From Canibacter zhoujuaniae (GTDB lineage: Bacteria; Actinomycetota; Actinomycetes; Actinomycetales; Microbacteriaceae), in the NCBI RefSeq assembly GCF_011752015.1, contig NZ_JAAIKA010000001.1, positions 744,001-808,000 on the forward strand: DNA of 64,000 bases, given 5' to 3'. Under the pieces are notes generated by a model, which saw only the letters and a program-made list of their open reading frames with translations, was not told the DNA's origin and did not search any database. This document shows, in pieces, positions 26,285 to 35,608 of the stretch (its first letter is position 1; each line of letters begins with the position of its first letter). The position numbers and the translations under genes are program-made.

Positions 26285-26872
26285 TTAAACCCCGCTGCGT
26301 CGAGATTCAGCTACGCTAATCAGCTCATCACGCAAGCGATCAGCATCTTCAGCTGACAGTCCGGGCAGCACCTGTGTGCCACTGGCTGCCGCAGTTAAAA
26401 ACTTTAGTGACGCTAAGCCGAGCTTACGCTGCAGCGGCCCCTGGCTGATATCCACCAGCTGCAAGCGCCCGTAAGGCACCGCACTGGTGCGCTGAAAGAG
26501 GAGGCCGCGCCGAAACACAAAATCATCCTGACGCATCACCCACCCCATTGTGCGCACCCGCCTAAAGGCAAGGGCGGCGTTACAGAGAAACAACCCCGCG
26601 ATAACTAGCGCCATATATCTAGCCCACGCAGGGATCCACTCGAAAAAACCACCGAGCCCGTGCTCCGCGTCAATTATGGGCAGCACGAACACGAGAGCAA
26701 AAAGGAGAACAGGAATTAAATTGCCCACCAAATCGACCCACGCGTAGCGTGCATCAAGACGATTCCAAACACCGCGCTCATAGGGCCAGTCATCCTTCGG
26801 GCCGAGTGGTTTCACCGCAGAGCCAGTTGTTTCAAACGCCCGAATTTCGGGATCTTCTGGCATCGCATCCAT
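26285..26872 (-). CDS. PH-domain membrane protein, YdbS type
   Basis: A 195-residue partner of the YdbT-type protein. The start at 26872 is chosen for GAGGGAG seven bases upstream; the open frame continues upstream over a spacer with no coding character. Two membrane helices (~50-72 and ~85-105) precede one PH domain with FVFRRGLLFQRTSAVPYGRLQ and the closing AAASGTQVLPGLS block that is typical of the family. It lies 61 bp after DUF3180 and 6 bp before the larger PH gene. Confidence 0.85.
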   Translation of the reverse strand: MDAMPEDPEIRAFETTGSAVKPLGPKDDWPYERGVWNRLDARYAWVDLVGNLIPVLLFALVFVLPIIDAEHGLGGFFEWIPAWARYMALVIAGLFLCNAALAFRRVRTMGWVMRQDDFVFRRGLLFQRTSAVPYGRLQLVDISQGPLQRKLGLASLKFLTAAASGTQVLPGLSAEDADRLRDELISVAESRRSGV

Positions 26873-26933
26873 AAATGTCTCCCTCAGTTTACGACTACCC
26901 GACCCATTATAGTAAGCAGCAAAATGCGTCAGC

Positions 26934-27482
26934 TCAGAGCTTCGCTTCACTGGATAATGACTCGGGAACAACATCGGGCAGTGTATCCGGATCCGCATCA
27001 CGCCCGCTGTCTCCATCGTCTGAGCCCGGCGGCACTTTGCACATCCGCTCTACCAGCGGTGCAATAACCCAGAGCAGCGCTCCTGTTAGCAGCAGCGCCA
27101 CCATCGGCAGCCACAGCTCGGCAGCCGTTTCAGCCAAGCGCGGCGCCACCCAAATAAAGAGACCGAGCCCGAAACCAGTCCAGAATGCCCCGAGAATCTG
27201 CCCTGCGCGACTCGCCGCCAATAGCCGAACTGCCACAAACGGATCGGGCCGTTTCTCCCGCTCTAACAGACGCTTCCGCAGCTGCAACCCCGTGATCAGC
27301 AGCACCACTGCGACAGCCACTAACAGCACCGCCAGCAGATAGCTCGGTGAGAGCAGGGGATGCCCGAAGTTGGTGCGCAGTTGCTGCGCGAGGTAGCCGG
27401 CTGCTACGGCAAACACTGCTGTTAAAAATCCCCACCGCAGCGGTAGCGTCTGGTTATACACGCTCACCACCCGCGCTTTCAT
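26934..27482 (-). CDS. DUF3180 membrane protein
   Basis: A 182-residue four-helix membrane protein typical of the slot after folK in actinobacteria (DUF3180). Helices fall at about 14-34, 45-68, 90-112 and 118-140, followed by an acidic Asp/Pro/Ser-rich tail. The ATG at 27482 overlaps folK by 29 bp; GTG codons a few residues later (one overlapping the folK stop) are alternatives. No function is known. Confidence 0.75.
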   Translation of the reverse strand: MKARVVSVYNQTLPLRWGFLTAVFAVAAGYLAQQLRTNFGHPLLSPSYLLAVLLVAVAVVLLITGLQLRKRLLEREKRPDPFVAVRLLAASRAGQILGAFWTGFGLGLFIWVAPRLAETAAELWLPMVALLLTGALLWVIAPLVERMCKVPPGSDDGDSGRDADPDTLPDVVPESLSSEAKL

Positions 27483-27981
27483 TTTCTGTGTAGGGCAGCG
27501 TTGTATCGCCGATCCGCTCGAGCAGATCCGCCACACGTCCGTGCCTGAGCAGCACCGCATTCGGATCGAGCGCGAGCCACGGCGACAGCACAAAGTCCCG
27601 CTCGTGTGCGTGTGGATGCGGCAGGGTGAGTTCCGGGGTGCGCTGCACCAGACCGGCATAGCTAATCACATCAATATCTAGTGTGCGATCTCCCCACCGG
27701 GTTGTGCGGGTGCGGCCGTATTTTGTTTCCACCTGCTGCACAAGTCGCAGTAGCGCCAGGGGCTCTAAGGTGGTGACAGCCTGCGCCACCCCGTTTAAGT
27801 AGCGCGGCGCTTCCGGGTCGGGGCCGTGCTCAGTAAGCGCGATTGTTTCGCGCAAGGGGCTAGAGTCAAACTCATGAATCTCGGGGTGCGCGGCCAGTTC
27901 AGCCTGCGCAGCACGAATTGCACCAGCACGATCGCCGAGATTGGCACCGAAGGCCAGCAAAATAGGCGCTATCTGTCGCAC
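27454..27981 (-). CDS. folK: 6-hydroxymethyl-7,8-dihydropterin pyrophosphokinase
   Basis: A 175-residue HPPK. It transfers pyrophosphate from ATP to the pterin before dihydropteroate synthesis. The family blocks are AFGANLGDR (~9-17), RWGDRTLDIDVISY (catalytic Asp pair, ~94-107) and LPHPHAHERDFVLSPW (~119-134). It overlaps the fused folP/folB gene by 13 bp upstream and the DUF3180 gene downstream, so the folate genes form one operon. Confidence 0.94.
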   Translation of the reverse strand: MRQIAPILLAFGANLGDRAGAIRAAQAELAAHPEIHEFDSSPLRETIALTEHGPDPEAPRYLNGVAQAVTTLEPLALLRLVQQVETKYGRTRTTRWGDRTLDIDVISYAGLVQRTPELTLPHPHAHERDFVLSPWLALDPNAVLLRHGRVADLLERIGDTTLPYTENESAGGERV

Positions 27982-29192
27982 TGCTCCCCCGTTTTTTCTC
28001 TGCTTACGGTGATGCTCACATCGGTAAAATTCTTGCGGATCGGCGCTTCGGGTTTGTGCACAGTGATCTCTGCCGCCGCTACACCAGTGAATTGCAGTGC
28101 CACATGAACGAGACGGTCAGCAAGGGTCTCGATCAAATCTACCGGCGCGGTGGCTGCTGCTTTATGCAGAGCCTCTGCCAAATCTCCATAGTGCACAGTG
28201 TTTTGCAGACTGTCTGCCGCATCGCCGGCAAGCTTCTCGAGGGTGACCGTTGCGTCTATCAAGAATTTTTGCCCTTTTTCGCGCTCGAAGTCGAAAACTC
28301 CGTGATGGGCAAAAACTTCAAGACCGGTCAGCGTTATACGGTCTGCGACCGGTGCTTTATGCTGCGTAACAGCCGCAGAAATACCAGCAGGCAGACCTGC
28401 TTTTACAGCGTGCAGTTTCTGCGCAACTTTCACGGTATCGCTCGAAGCTTTAACATTGTGCACGCGCACACCCCACACACCCGCAGCAGCACAGTGCATG
28501 GATACTGCTGCGGTTGCTACATCTCGCGCATCTGGCGGCGCACCGTGCAAGAGGTCTGCGAGCATTCGCTTGCGGCTTGCTCCGATTAACAGCGGGGCGT
28601 TCAATACTTTAAACTCTTGCAGGCGGCTTAAAATTTCCCAACACTGTTCGGTGTTTTTATCGAATCCGAGGCCCGGATCTAACACGATCCGTTCTGGCGC
28701 AATACCCGCAGTGATCGCGTCAGCTACGCGATCCGCAAGATCCGCAATAACATCTGTAACCACATCACGATACTGATCTCGATACTCGGTTGCGCTTGGA
28801 AAACCTCGCCAGTGCCCCGCAATATAGTGTGCTGCGCTGTCGGCTACCACTCGTAAAATTTTCGGATCGTGTAAACCACCGGAAACATCGTTAATGTACT
28901 GCACACCCGCAGCAATCGCGCGCTGTGCAGTTGCTGCGTGCACGGTATCGACAGACACGGTGATACCGAGCGACACCAGTGTTTTTACAACGTCAGCGAT
29001 CCGCTCCCATTCTGTATCTGGGTCGACACGCACTGAACCGGGCCGGGTGCTCTCACCCCCGACGTCAATAATCTCGGCTCCGGCCGCTACCATCTCGCGC
29101 GCCCGTGCAACAGCGGTGGCAGTATCGACATAACTACCGCCATCACTAAAGCTGTCCGGGGTGAGGTTTAGCACCCCCATAATAAGTGTCAT
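27969..29192 (-). CDS. folP-folB: Dihydropteroate synthase - dihydroneopterin aldolase fusion (FolP-FolB)
   Basis: A 407-residue in-frame fusion of two folate enzymes. Residues 1-~265 are FolP, with GVLNLTPDSFSDGG (6-19), DVGGESTRPGS (43-53), NDVSGG (101-106) and GASRKRM (204-210). Residues ~285-400 are FolB, with TLTGLEVFAHHGVFDFE and the catalytic-Lys region VHKPEAPI (Lys380). A ~20-residue linker rich in Ala joins them (near 28340-28400). The two genes are usually separate in actinobacteria, so the fusion is unusual. FolB makes the hydroxymethyl-pterin that FolK then activates for FolP. The start overlaps the folE stop by four bases. Confidence 0.93.
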   Translation of the reverse strand: MTLIMGVLNLTPDSFSDGGSYVDTATAVARAREMVAAGAEIIDVGGESTRPGSVRVDPDTEWERIADVVKTLVSLGITVSVDTVHAATAQRAIAAGVQYINDVSGGLHDPKILRVVADSAAHYIAGHWRGFPSATEYRDQYRDVVTDVIADLADRVADAITAGIAPERIVLDPGLGFDKNTEQCWEILSRLQEFKVLNAPLLIGASRKRMLADLLHGAPPDARDVATAAVSMHCAAAGVWGVRVHNVKASSDTVKVAQKLHAVKAGLPAGISAAVTQHKAPVADRITLTGLEVFAHHGVFDFEREKGQKFLIDATVTLEKLAGDAADSLQNTVHYGDLAEALHKAAATAPVDLIETLADRLVHVALQFTGVAAAEITVHKPEAPIRKNFTDVSITVSREKTGEQCDR

Positions 29193-29767
29193 GGCTCACT
29201 CCTGCGCAGTTGTTCGAGCGCGATTAGTCGCTGCGCTGGCTCATCTAAAACGCCACGCGACACGGTCGTCACAGCGGTTGCCTGTGTTTCGCGCGGGCCG
29301 CGCGCCGAAACACAGCCGTGCCGGGCTTCTATAAACACCAGCACGCCGCGGGCGTCAAGCCCCATCATCACTCCGTCAGCAATCTCCGCTGTGATGCGCT
29401 CCTGCATTTGCAGACGCAGCGCGACGGTCTGCACGAGACGCGAGAAGGCACCAAAACCGGCAACCTTACTGCCTGGCACATAGGCAATATCGATACTGCC
29501 ACTAAAAGGCAGCAGATGATGCTCGCACAGGCTCGTGAACTGCAGGCCTTTGAGCGCCACTATTTCATCTTTGGCAGCAACCTGCTCCAGTTGCATTGCG
29601 TTATCGAAAACAGCGGCTGCGTCGCGGTTTTTCCCTGAAACAAATTCGGCTAGAGTGTCAGCGACCCTGGCTGGCGTGCCACTCAATCTGGCTGATGTCG
29701 GATCCTCACCAAGGGCGCGCAACAGCTGCGCAACAGCTGCAGCTGCGGCCCTATGATCCACAGTCAT
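29189..29767 (-). CDS. folE: GTP cyclohydrolase I
   Basis: A 192-residue enzyme catalysing the first step of pterin synthesis, GTP to 7,8-dihydroneopterin triphosphate. Zinc ligands are in CEHHLLPFSG (~110-119) and in ARHGCVSARG near residue 158, and the LQMQERITAEIAD block is typical. It starts five bases after the ftsH stop and overlaps folP/folB. The usual VGLSKL reads AGFGAFSRLV here, a mild divergence. Confidence 0.94.
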   Translation of the reverse strand: MTVDHRAAAAAVAQLLRALGEDPTSARLSGTPARVADTLAEFVSGKNRDAAAVFDNAMQLEQVAAKDEIVALKGLQFTSLCEHHLLPFSGSIDIAYVPGSKVAGFGAFSRLVQTVALRLQMQERITAEIADGVMMGLDARGVLVFIEARHGCVSARGPRETQATAVTTVSRGVLDEPAQRLIALEQLRRSEP

Positions 29768-29772
29768 TTCGA

Positions 29773-31764
29773 TTACTCTGTTTCTGATTCTTCGTCGCCG
29801 TCTGCCTGCGCCTCTGAGATCTCAGCAACCGGCACATCGGTTATAGCAGCACTGGGTATCGCAATCGGGGGTTGCGTTGAAACCGGACGGTCCGCGCTTG
29901 ACAGCCAGGTTGGGCGCGGCGCAAGCTTCTCGACATCTTTGAAGATCTCAGCGATCTGGTTGTGGTCGAGAGTTTCTTTTTCTAGCAGTTCAGCAGCAAG
30001 CCGATCGAGGATGTGGCGGTTCTTAGTGAGCACCTCATAGGCCTCGTTGTGCGCCTGCTCAATAATTTCACGCACCTCTTCGTCGATACGCTGAGCTACC
30101 TGCCCAGAGTATTTTGGTGCGCCACCTCCGGCTGCCCCCATAAACGGTGACACGTCTGCATCGCCGAATTTGATAGGACCGAGCGTCGCTGACATACCGT
30201 AATCGGTAACCATGCGGCGCGCTGTTGCGGTTGCTTTGTCGATATCGTTTCCCGCACCGGTTGTTGGATCGTGGAAAACAAGCTCTTCGGCAACGCGCCC
30301 ACCAAGCGCGTAAGCGATCTGGTCGAGCAGCTCATTACGGCTGACAGAAACCTTGTCGTCGAGCGGCACAACCAGGGTGTATCCGAGCGCCCGCCCGCGC
30401 GGCAGAATTGTGATTTTTGTGACGGGGTCGGTGTGGTTGAGACCGGCCGCCACCAGCGCGTGACCGCCCTCATGATATGCGGTCACCAGGCGCTCGTGAT
30501 CTTTCATAATGCGCGTGCGACGCTGCGGGCCCGCCATCACACGGTCAATTGCCTCATCTAAGGCGCGATTATCGATTAGTTGCGCGTTAGAGCGTGCGGT
30601 GAGCAGAGCTGCCTCGTTCAGGACGTTTGCCAAATCAGCTCCCGTGTAGCCGGGAGTTTTGCGGGCAACCGCTTCTAGATCAACGCTTGGAGCAAGCGGC
30701 TTCCCCTTCGCATGCACCTCAAGAATTGCTTTACGCCCCTTTAGGGATGGTGCGTCAACACCGATCTGACGGTCAAAGCGGCCGGGGCGCAGCAGCGCTG
30801 GATCGAGGGTGTCGGCACGGTTGGTAGCCGCGATCACAATAACGTTAACTTTCGGGTCGAAACCGTCCATCTCGACAAGGAGCTGGTTCAGCGTCTGCTC
30901 ACGTTCGTCGTGGCCGCCACCCATGCCGTGCCCGCGGCGCTGGCCAACAGCGTCGATTTCGTCAACGAAAATAATCGCAGGCGCGTTTGCTTTCGCTTCT
31001 TTAAAAAGGTCGCGCACGCGACTAGCGCCAACGCCGACGAACATTTCAACGAAATCTGAGCCTGAAATGGAGTAGAAAGGCACCCCTGCTTCACCCGCTA
31101 CCGCTCGTGCAAGCAGCGTCTTACCTGTGCCCGGAGGCCCGTAGAGCAGCACTCCCTTTGGCACGCGCGCACCGACTGCTTGGAAGCGTGCGGCGTCCTG
31201 CAGGAAGTCTTTGATTTCCTCAAGTTCTTCAACGGCCTCTTCAGCGCCGGCCACATCTGTAAAGCGCACCTGCGGGGTTTCTTTCGAGGCAAGTCGGGCG
31301 CGAGATTTGCCGAATTGGGCCATTCGACCGCCGCCACCAGCAGCATTCATGAAGAACCAGAATAAGAGCCCCAGCATCAAAAGCGGGAACAGAAGCTGCA
31401 GGATCGTCCACAGTGCGCTTGGGCGAGCTACTGAGTCGGTGAATTCTTCATCGATGTTCGCGCTGTTTACCGCTGCGATAACGTCAGGCTGACGGCCGTC
31501 GACGTAGAGGAAGTGGACGCTGGTAGCACCGGTTTTTTCTTCGGGTCGTGTAAGCTCCAGATTTACTTTTTGCTCACCGTCAACTATTTCAACTTTTTTT
31601 AGTTCTGCGTCTGCTAATAGGGAGAGCCCCTGCTCGGTGCTAATGCGCGGATTATTGCCAGCTGTCAGCATATTTAAACCGATTAGGGTAATCAGCACCG
31701 CGACCATCGCGTAAATAAATGGGGCACGCTGGAAAAACTTCCGCTTCTTTTTAACTTCAGCCAC
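29773..31764 (-). CDS. ftsH: ATP-dependent zinc metalloprotease FtsH
   Basis: A 663-residue membrane AAA protease. Two membrane helices (~15-35 and ~117-140) flank a short extracytoplasmic domain. Walker A is GPPGTGKT (209-216), Walker B IIFVDEID, the second region of homology includes ATNRAD and RPGRFDR, and the zinc site is HEGGH (431-435). It degrades membrane and some soluble proteins. Its C-terminal ~60 residues are Pro/Glu-rich, typical of actinobacterial FtsH. In this group it precedes folE directly, as here. Confidence 0.96.
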   Translation of the reverse strand: MAEVKKKRKFFQRAPFIYAMVAVLITLIGLNMLTAGNNPRISTEQGLSLLADAELKKVEIVDGEQKVNLELTRPEEKTGATSVHFLYVDGRQPDVIAAVNSANIDEEFTDSVARPSALWTILQLLFPLLMLGLLFWFFMNAAGGGGRMAQFGKSRARLASKETPQVRFTDVAGAEEAVEELEEIKDFLQDAARFQAVGARVPKGVLLYGPPGTGKTLLARAVAGEAGVPFYSISGSDFVEMFVGVGASRVRDLFKEAKANAPAIIFVDEIDAVGQRRGHGMGGGHDEREQTLNQLLVEMDGFDPKVNVIVIAATNRADTLDPALLRPGRFDRQIGVDAPSLKGRKAILEVHAKGKPLAPSVDLEAVARKTPGYTGADLANVLNEAALLTARSNAQLIDNRALDEAIDRVMAGPQRRTRIMKDHERLVTAYHEGGHALVAAGLNHTDPVTKITILPRGRALGYTLVVPLDDKVSVSRNELLDQIAYALGGRVAEELVFHDPTTGAGNDIDKATATARRMVTDYGMSATLGPIKFGDADVSPFMGAAGGGAPKYSGQVAQRIDEEVREIIEQAHNEAYEVLTKNRHILDRLAAELLEKETLDHNQIAEIFKDVEKLAPRPTWLSSADRPVSTQPPIAIPSAAITDVPVAEISEAQADGDEESETE

Positions 31765-31898
31765 GCAGAAGCCTCACTTTCGAAAATATCGTTGCTGCCT
31801 AATTTATCCCAGCAGATGCTGCCCGCGCCTGAATGTTTGCCAGAGGCGAACTGCAAACAGTGTCACAGTAACTAAAGATTCGTGCAAAAAGCACGGTT

Positions 31899-32450
31899 TT
31901 ATGAGTAAACGTGCGGTGCGAGAATCGCCACATCACGTAAATTGCGGTATTTTTCTGCGTAGTCGAGGCCGTACCCAACAACGAACTCATTTGGAATGTC
32001 AAAGCCTACGTATTCAACATCAATGTCTACTTTTAGCGCATCTGGTTTGCGCAGCATTGTGCAGATTTTGACACTCTTCGCGCCGCGAGTGAGCAGATTC
32101 TCTTTCAGCCATGACAGCGTAAGACCCGAGTCAATGATGTCTTCAACGATCAGCACTGCACGATCTGTTAGGTCAGCATCCAGGTCTTTTAGAATGCGCA
32201 CCACACCGGAAGATTTTGTGCCCGTCCCATAGCTTGACACCGCCATCCAGTCCATTTCGGCTTGAAAACGCAATTCGCGAGCGAGATCTGCCATAACCAT
32301 AACCGCGCCTTTTAGCACACCAACCAACAGCGGTGGCTGATCCCCATAGTCTGCCTCGATGTCGCGTGCGAGCTCACTCAGCCGCTGTTTCAGCTCAGCC
32401 TCGGTGTGCAAGATTTCAGATAGTTCGTTTCCTAGTGCGCTTGCGTCCAT
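31899..32450 (-). CDS. hpt: Hypoxanthine phosphoribosyltransferase
   Basis: A 183-residue purine salvage enzyme. It has the PRPP-binding loop VLIVEDIIDSGLTLSW (about residues 95-110) and the N-terminal LLVGVLKGAV with its non-proline cis-peptide segment typical of HPRT. It makes IMP and GMP from hypoxanthine and guanine. The gene lies between tilS (9 bp upstream) and ftsH (134 bp downstream), the classic tilS-hpt-ftsH order. Confidence 0.94.
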   Translation of the reverse strand: MDASALGNELSEILHTEAELKQRLSELARDIEADYGDQPPLLVGVLKGAVMVMADLARELRFQAEMDWMAVSSYGTGTKSSGVVRILKDLDADLTDRAVLIVEDIIDSGLTLSWLKENLLTRGAKSVKICTMLRKPDALKVDIDVEYVGFDIPNEFVVGYGLDYAEKYRNLRDVAILAPHVYS

Positions 32451-32459
32451 AAATTCAGT

Positions 32460-33467
32460 TTACTGTGCCGCTGACTGCAACACACGGAGCATAAAAAGTC
32501 GCTTCCCCTGCCGCCAGACACGCACTCCGGGCAGCTGCAGCATCTGCTGGCCGTGCCAGTTTTCTAAAAGCGCCATAACCTCTTCTGTGTGTTTAAAAGT
32601 AACTTCTTCGGCACCCGCATAGATGAGCAACTGCCGCAGCACACGTTTTGCAATCGCCCGCGGCTCACTTTCAAGGGTGCGGATCGGCACAACTGTCGGT
32701 GTATCCTGCTCGCCCTGCACAAAATGGTCATGCTGCTGTAGTGCGTCAAGCACCTTGGCGGCGAACAGGTCGAGCGCATCAGCATCTTCACGCGCAAGCT
32801 GCGCCGAACGCGCCAACCCCGCGATTACGCCGCTGCCAAGCTCTCGAGTAAATACTGGCAAAACTGTTTGGCGCACACGCACGCGAGTGTATCTCGGATC
32901 TTCGTTGTGCGGATCACTCCAGTAGCTGAGCCCCTGCGCTTGGCAGGCAGCTTCTGTTTCAGCGCGGGTTACCCTTAGAAAGGGTCGTTTAATTATGCCC
33001 CGTTCGGGCGCAATACCCGACAGCGCACGAGTTCCCGAGCCGCGCACCAAACCCAAAAGCACCTGTTCTGTTTGATCGTTTTTGGTGTGCCCCGTAAACA
33101 GTGCGGTAGCATCGATTTTTGCGCAGTAATCCGCGAGTGCCGCATAGCGGGCCCGGCGCGCGTCAGCCTCTATGCCTTTACCGGAATATGTCACCTCGAC
33201 AGCCTGAACCTCGCTAATTAACCCCATGTCGCTAGCCTGCTGCGCCGCCACTCGAGCAATGCGCGCTGAATCAGGCTGCAGTTGGTGGTCGACAACCACA
33301 GCATGCGCTTGCAGCCCCCGGCGAGGCGCTTCGAATGCGACAGCGGCTGCGAGCGCGAGCGAGTCTGCACCTCCTGAGAGCGCGACCACTAGAGGCCCGA
33401 ATTCCGGCAGGTTTTTACGCACTGCGTTACGGGTTTTTGCAACAACCGGAGCTAATTTACCGCCCAT
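32460..33467 (-). CDS. tilS: tRNA(Ile)-lysidine synthase
   Basis: A 335-residue N-type ATP pyrophosphatase. It carries the P-loop [12 protein letters not shown] (~30-41) and the [23 protein letters not shown] and KRPFLRVTR blocks. It converts C34 of tRNA-Ile(CAU) to lysidine so that AUA is read. Shorter than E. coli TilS, as in other actinobacteria, where the C-terminal domain is reduced. It is divergent from ppa across 79 bp. Confidence 0.93.
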   Translation of the reverse strand: MGGKLAPVVAKTRNAVRKNLPEFGPLVVALSGGADSLALAAAVAFEAPRRGLQAHAVVVDHQLQPDSARIARVAAQQASDMGLISEVQAVEVTYSGKGIEADARRARYAALADYCAKIDATALFTGHTKNDQTEQVLLGLVRGSGTRALSGIAPERGIIKRPFLRVTRAETEAACQAQGLSYWSDPHNEDPRYTRVRVRQTVLPVFTRELGSGVIAGLARSAQLAREDADALDLFAAKVLDALQQHDHFVQGEQDTPTVVPIRTLESEPRAIAKRVLRQLLIYAGAEEVTFKHTEEVMALLENWHGQQMLQLPGVRVWRQGKRLFMLRVLQSAAQ

Positions 33468-33546
33468 AGGTCTTAAGCGTAGTCGGAAAATAAACAGGCA
33501 CTTAGTAAACTGGCGCAGTAGGCGTTTTTGCGATGAAAGGAAAAAG

Positions 33547-34041
33547 ATGGCTAGCTACGATGCCGTTATCGAGATCCCAAAGGGGAGCCGCAACAAATAC
33601 GAGGTAGATCACGAAACCGGTCGCGTGTATCTCGATCGCGTGCTGTACACCAACTTTGTTTACCCGACCGACTATGGTTTCTTTGAGAACACTCTCGGGG
33701 AAGATGGTGACCCGCTCGATGTGCTTGTGCTGCTCGACTACCCGGTGTTCCCAGGGGTTGGCGTTAAAGTGCGCCCGGTTGGGGTGCTGCGCATGAGCGA
33801 TGAGGCTGGCGGTGACGACAAGGTTATCGCGGTGCAGGCGAAGGATCCACGCTGGCAGCATATTCAGGATGTTGCAGATATTCCTGAATACACCCGCAAG
33901 GAGATCGAGCATTTCTTTGAGCGTTACAAAGATCTTGAACCGGGTAAGTGGGTCAAGGTTGATGCTTGGGGTTCGGCTGCTGACGCAGAGAAGCTCATCG
34001 AAGAGGCAATCGAACGGTTGCAGTCAGAGGGCAGTCACTAA
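33547..34041 (+). CDS. ppa: Inorganic pyrophosphatase (family I)
   Basis: A 164-residue enzyme that hydrolyses pyrophosphate. The start at 33547 follows AAAGGAAAAAG; a longer open frame upstream overlaps tilS and is not coding. The signature [10 protein letters not shown] (~52-61) with its Asp cluster, the [10 protein letters not shown] start and [11 protein letters not shown] are complete. It ends at a strong bidirectional terminator shared with the M23 peptidase gene. Confidence 0.96.
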   Translation: MASYDAVIEIPKGSRNKYEVDHETGRVYLDRVLYTNFVYPTDYGFFENTLGEDGDPLDVLVLLDYPVFPGVGVKVRPVGVLRMSDEAGGDDKVIAVQAKDPRWQHIQDVADIPEYTRKEIEHFFERYKDLEPGKWVKVDAWGSAADAEKLIEEAIERLQSEGSH

Positions 34042-34058
34042 ACCGTTAGGCTGTCAAT

Positions 34059-34103
34059 ATAAGTTGGCTCCCGCTTGAAACACTCAGGCGGGAGCCAACT
34101 TAT
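34059..34103. terminator. Convergent terminator between ppa and M23 peptidase
   Basis: An 18-bp stem (34061-34078 with 34084-34101, one G-T pair) closes on the loop AACAC, and two more A-T pairs extend it. It separates two convergent genes and can act on both; T-rich flanks lie on each side. Confidence 0.85.
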
Positions 34104-34114
34104 TGCTCTTTGCT

Positions 34115-35479
34115 CTATATGTAGATACCCTGCTGGGCCATAAAACCGTCAGCCGGGGTTGGGGTGCCCCAGATGCGAACTTCAAAGTGCAGGTGCGGGC
34201 CGGTTGCCAACCCGGTTGACCCAACGTAGCCAATAATTTGGCCGGGCCCTACCCACTGGCCGTAGCTCACTGATGGGGCTTGCACCATATGAGCGTACCA
34301 GGTGTGCACACCGTTACCGTGGTCGATAAACACATAGTTGCCGTTGATACCCGTATAGCCTGCAGCAATAACAACTCCCGCCCCGGCAGCGTATATTGGA
34401 GTCCACGGAGAGGTGGCCATGTCGTGACCGTTGTGTCCCGGATAGCAGCGCCACGGGCAGCTGACGCTATAGCTTCCCGGTGTCAACGGAGCTGTCCAGT
34501 TTCCAGACACCACCGGTGCTGGAGGGGCTGGCCGCGGTGCCGGGGCTGGTGCCTGCCACTGGCTGGCCGCCGCTTTTCGCGCAGCTTCCTGGCGAGCAGC
34601 CTCCTGTCGTGCGGCTTCCGCCGCAGCACGCCGGGCACGCTCAGCCTCTTCGGCCGCACGTCGACGCGCTTCCTCCTCAGCCTTGCGGCGCTGCTCTTCT
34701 TCAATGCGCAGACGCTCCTGATATCCGGCAACGGTTTCAGCAGTTTTGTCTTTTAGCGCAGCCAGCTGTGTTTCCAGCACACGCTGGTTGGTTTCAGCTG
34801 TCTGCTGGCGCTGCCGCGCCGCTTCAACAGCCGAGGCAGCCGCCTCAAACTCGCCCTGCGCTACTTCGTAGAGCTCCTGTCGTTTAACAGCCGCCTCTTC
34901 CGCTTGGCGCTGCAAATCAGCGACCGTAAGCTGTGCTCGTGTCGCTTCCTGCGCAACACGGGTGTTACGTTCGGTAGCTTTTGACATCATTGCCAACCGC
35001 TCGAGCAGCGCATCTGAAGCATCGGGGTCACCCTCGAGGAAGAACTCCATGCTGCGGTCTACACCGCCAGAGCGATACATTTCCGCAACAACGTTAGCTG
35101 CTGCATCGGCGGCACGATTCGCCTCCGCTCTCTTCTCCTCTACCTGACCGTATAAAGCCTGTTGCCGCTGATCGGCCGTCTCAAACTCAGACTGCGCAGT
35201 CATCGCTATCTGCGATGCAACCTCAGCCGCAGATTGCGCCGATTCAACCTCTGTGCGCACCTGTCCGAGCAGCTTTTCAACCTCAGCGATCTTTGCAGCA
35301 GTGGCCGCCTCGTCCTGCTTTGCCGCTTCAACATCTGACCAAGTGGGCAGATCAAGAGCAAAAGCGGCTGAGATCGTGTGCGGATTCGGAGCGATATTTA
35401 GGGTGGCCCCGAGCAGTGCCGCCCCAGCACCGATTGCGATAAGACGCGTAGCACGCAGACGTTTTCCGGTGTGCTTCAA
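34115..35479 (-). CDS. Secreted M23 peptidase with coiled-coil region (EnvC/NlpD-like)
   Basis: A 454-residue exported protein. A TTG start at 35479 is chosen because GGAAGGGG lies seven bases upstream. A signal peptide (about residues 1-40, Ala-rich cleavage area ending AFA) precedes a long coiled coil rich in Ala, Glu, Gln and Arg (~45-315) and a Pro/Ala spacer. The C-terminal M23 (LytM) domain has zinc motifs GHNGHDMA and GPHLHFEV plus HTWYAHM. It either cleaves peptidoglycan cross-links or regulates other hydrolases in cell separation. The zinc residues look intact, so activity is plausible. Confidence 0.9.
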   Translation of the reverse strand: MKHTGKRLRATRLIAIGAGAALLGATLNIAPNPHTISAAFALDLPTWSDVEAAKQDEAATAAKIAEVEKLLGQVRTEVESAQSAAEVASQIAMTAQSEFETADQRQQALYGQVEEKRAEANRAADAAANVVAEMYRSGGVDRSMEFFLEGDPDASDALLERLAMMSKATERNTRVAQEATRAQLTVADLQRQAEEAAVKRQELYEVAQGEFEAAASAVEAARQRQQTAETNQRVLETQLAALKDKTAETVAGYQERLRIEEEQRRKAEEEARRRAAEEAERARRAAAEAARQEAARQEAARKAAASQWQAPAPAPRPAPPAPVVSGNWTAPLTPGSYSVSCPWRCYPGHNGHDMATSPWTPIYAAGAGVVIAAGYTGINGNYVFIDHGNGVHTWYAHMVQAPSVSYGQWVGPGQIIGYVGSTGLATGPHLHFEVRIWGTPTPADGFMAQQGIYI

Positions 35480-35608
35480 ACTTGATCCCCTTCCGGGACT
35501 GGTACACAAAGCTTAAAGGTTAGCTTTAAAGATTCCTCAGTAGAGCTACCCTATCAGGCACACCTGAATTAGCGCACTATCCGCACCGGAAGCAGCAGAA
35601 TTAAGAAA

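Noticed and set aside
33226-33546. Upstream extension of the ppa reading frame
   Set aside because: It lies antisense to tilS and the ribosome-binding site with the family N-terminus is at 33547.
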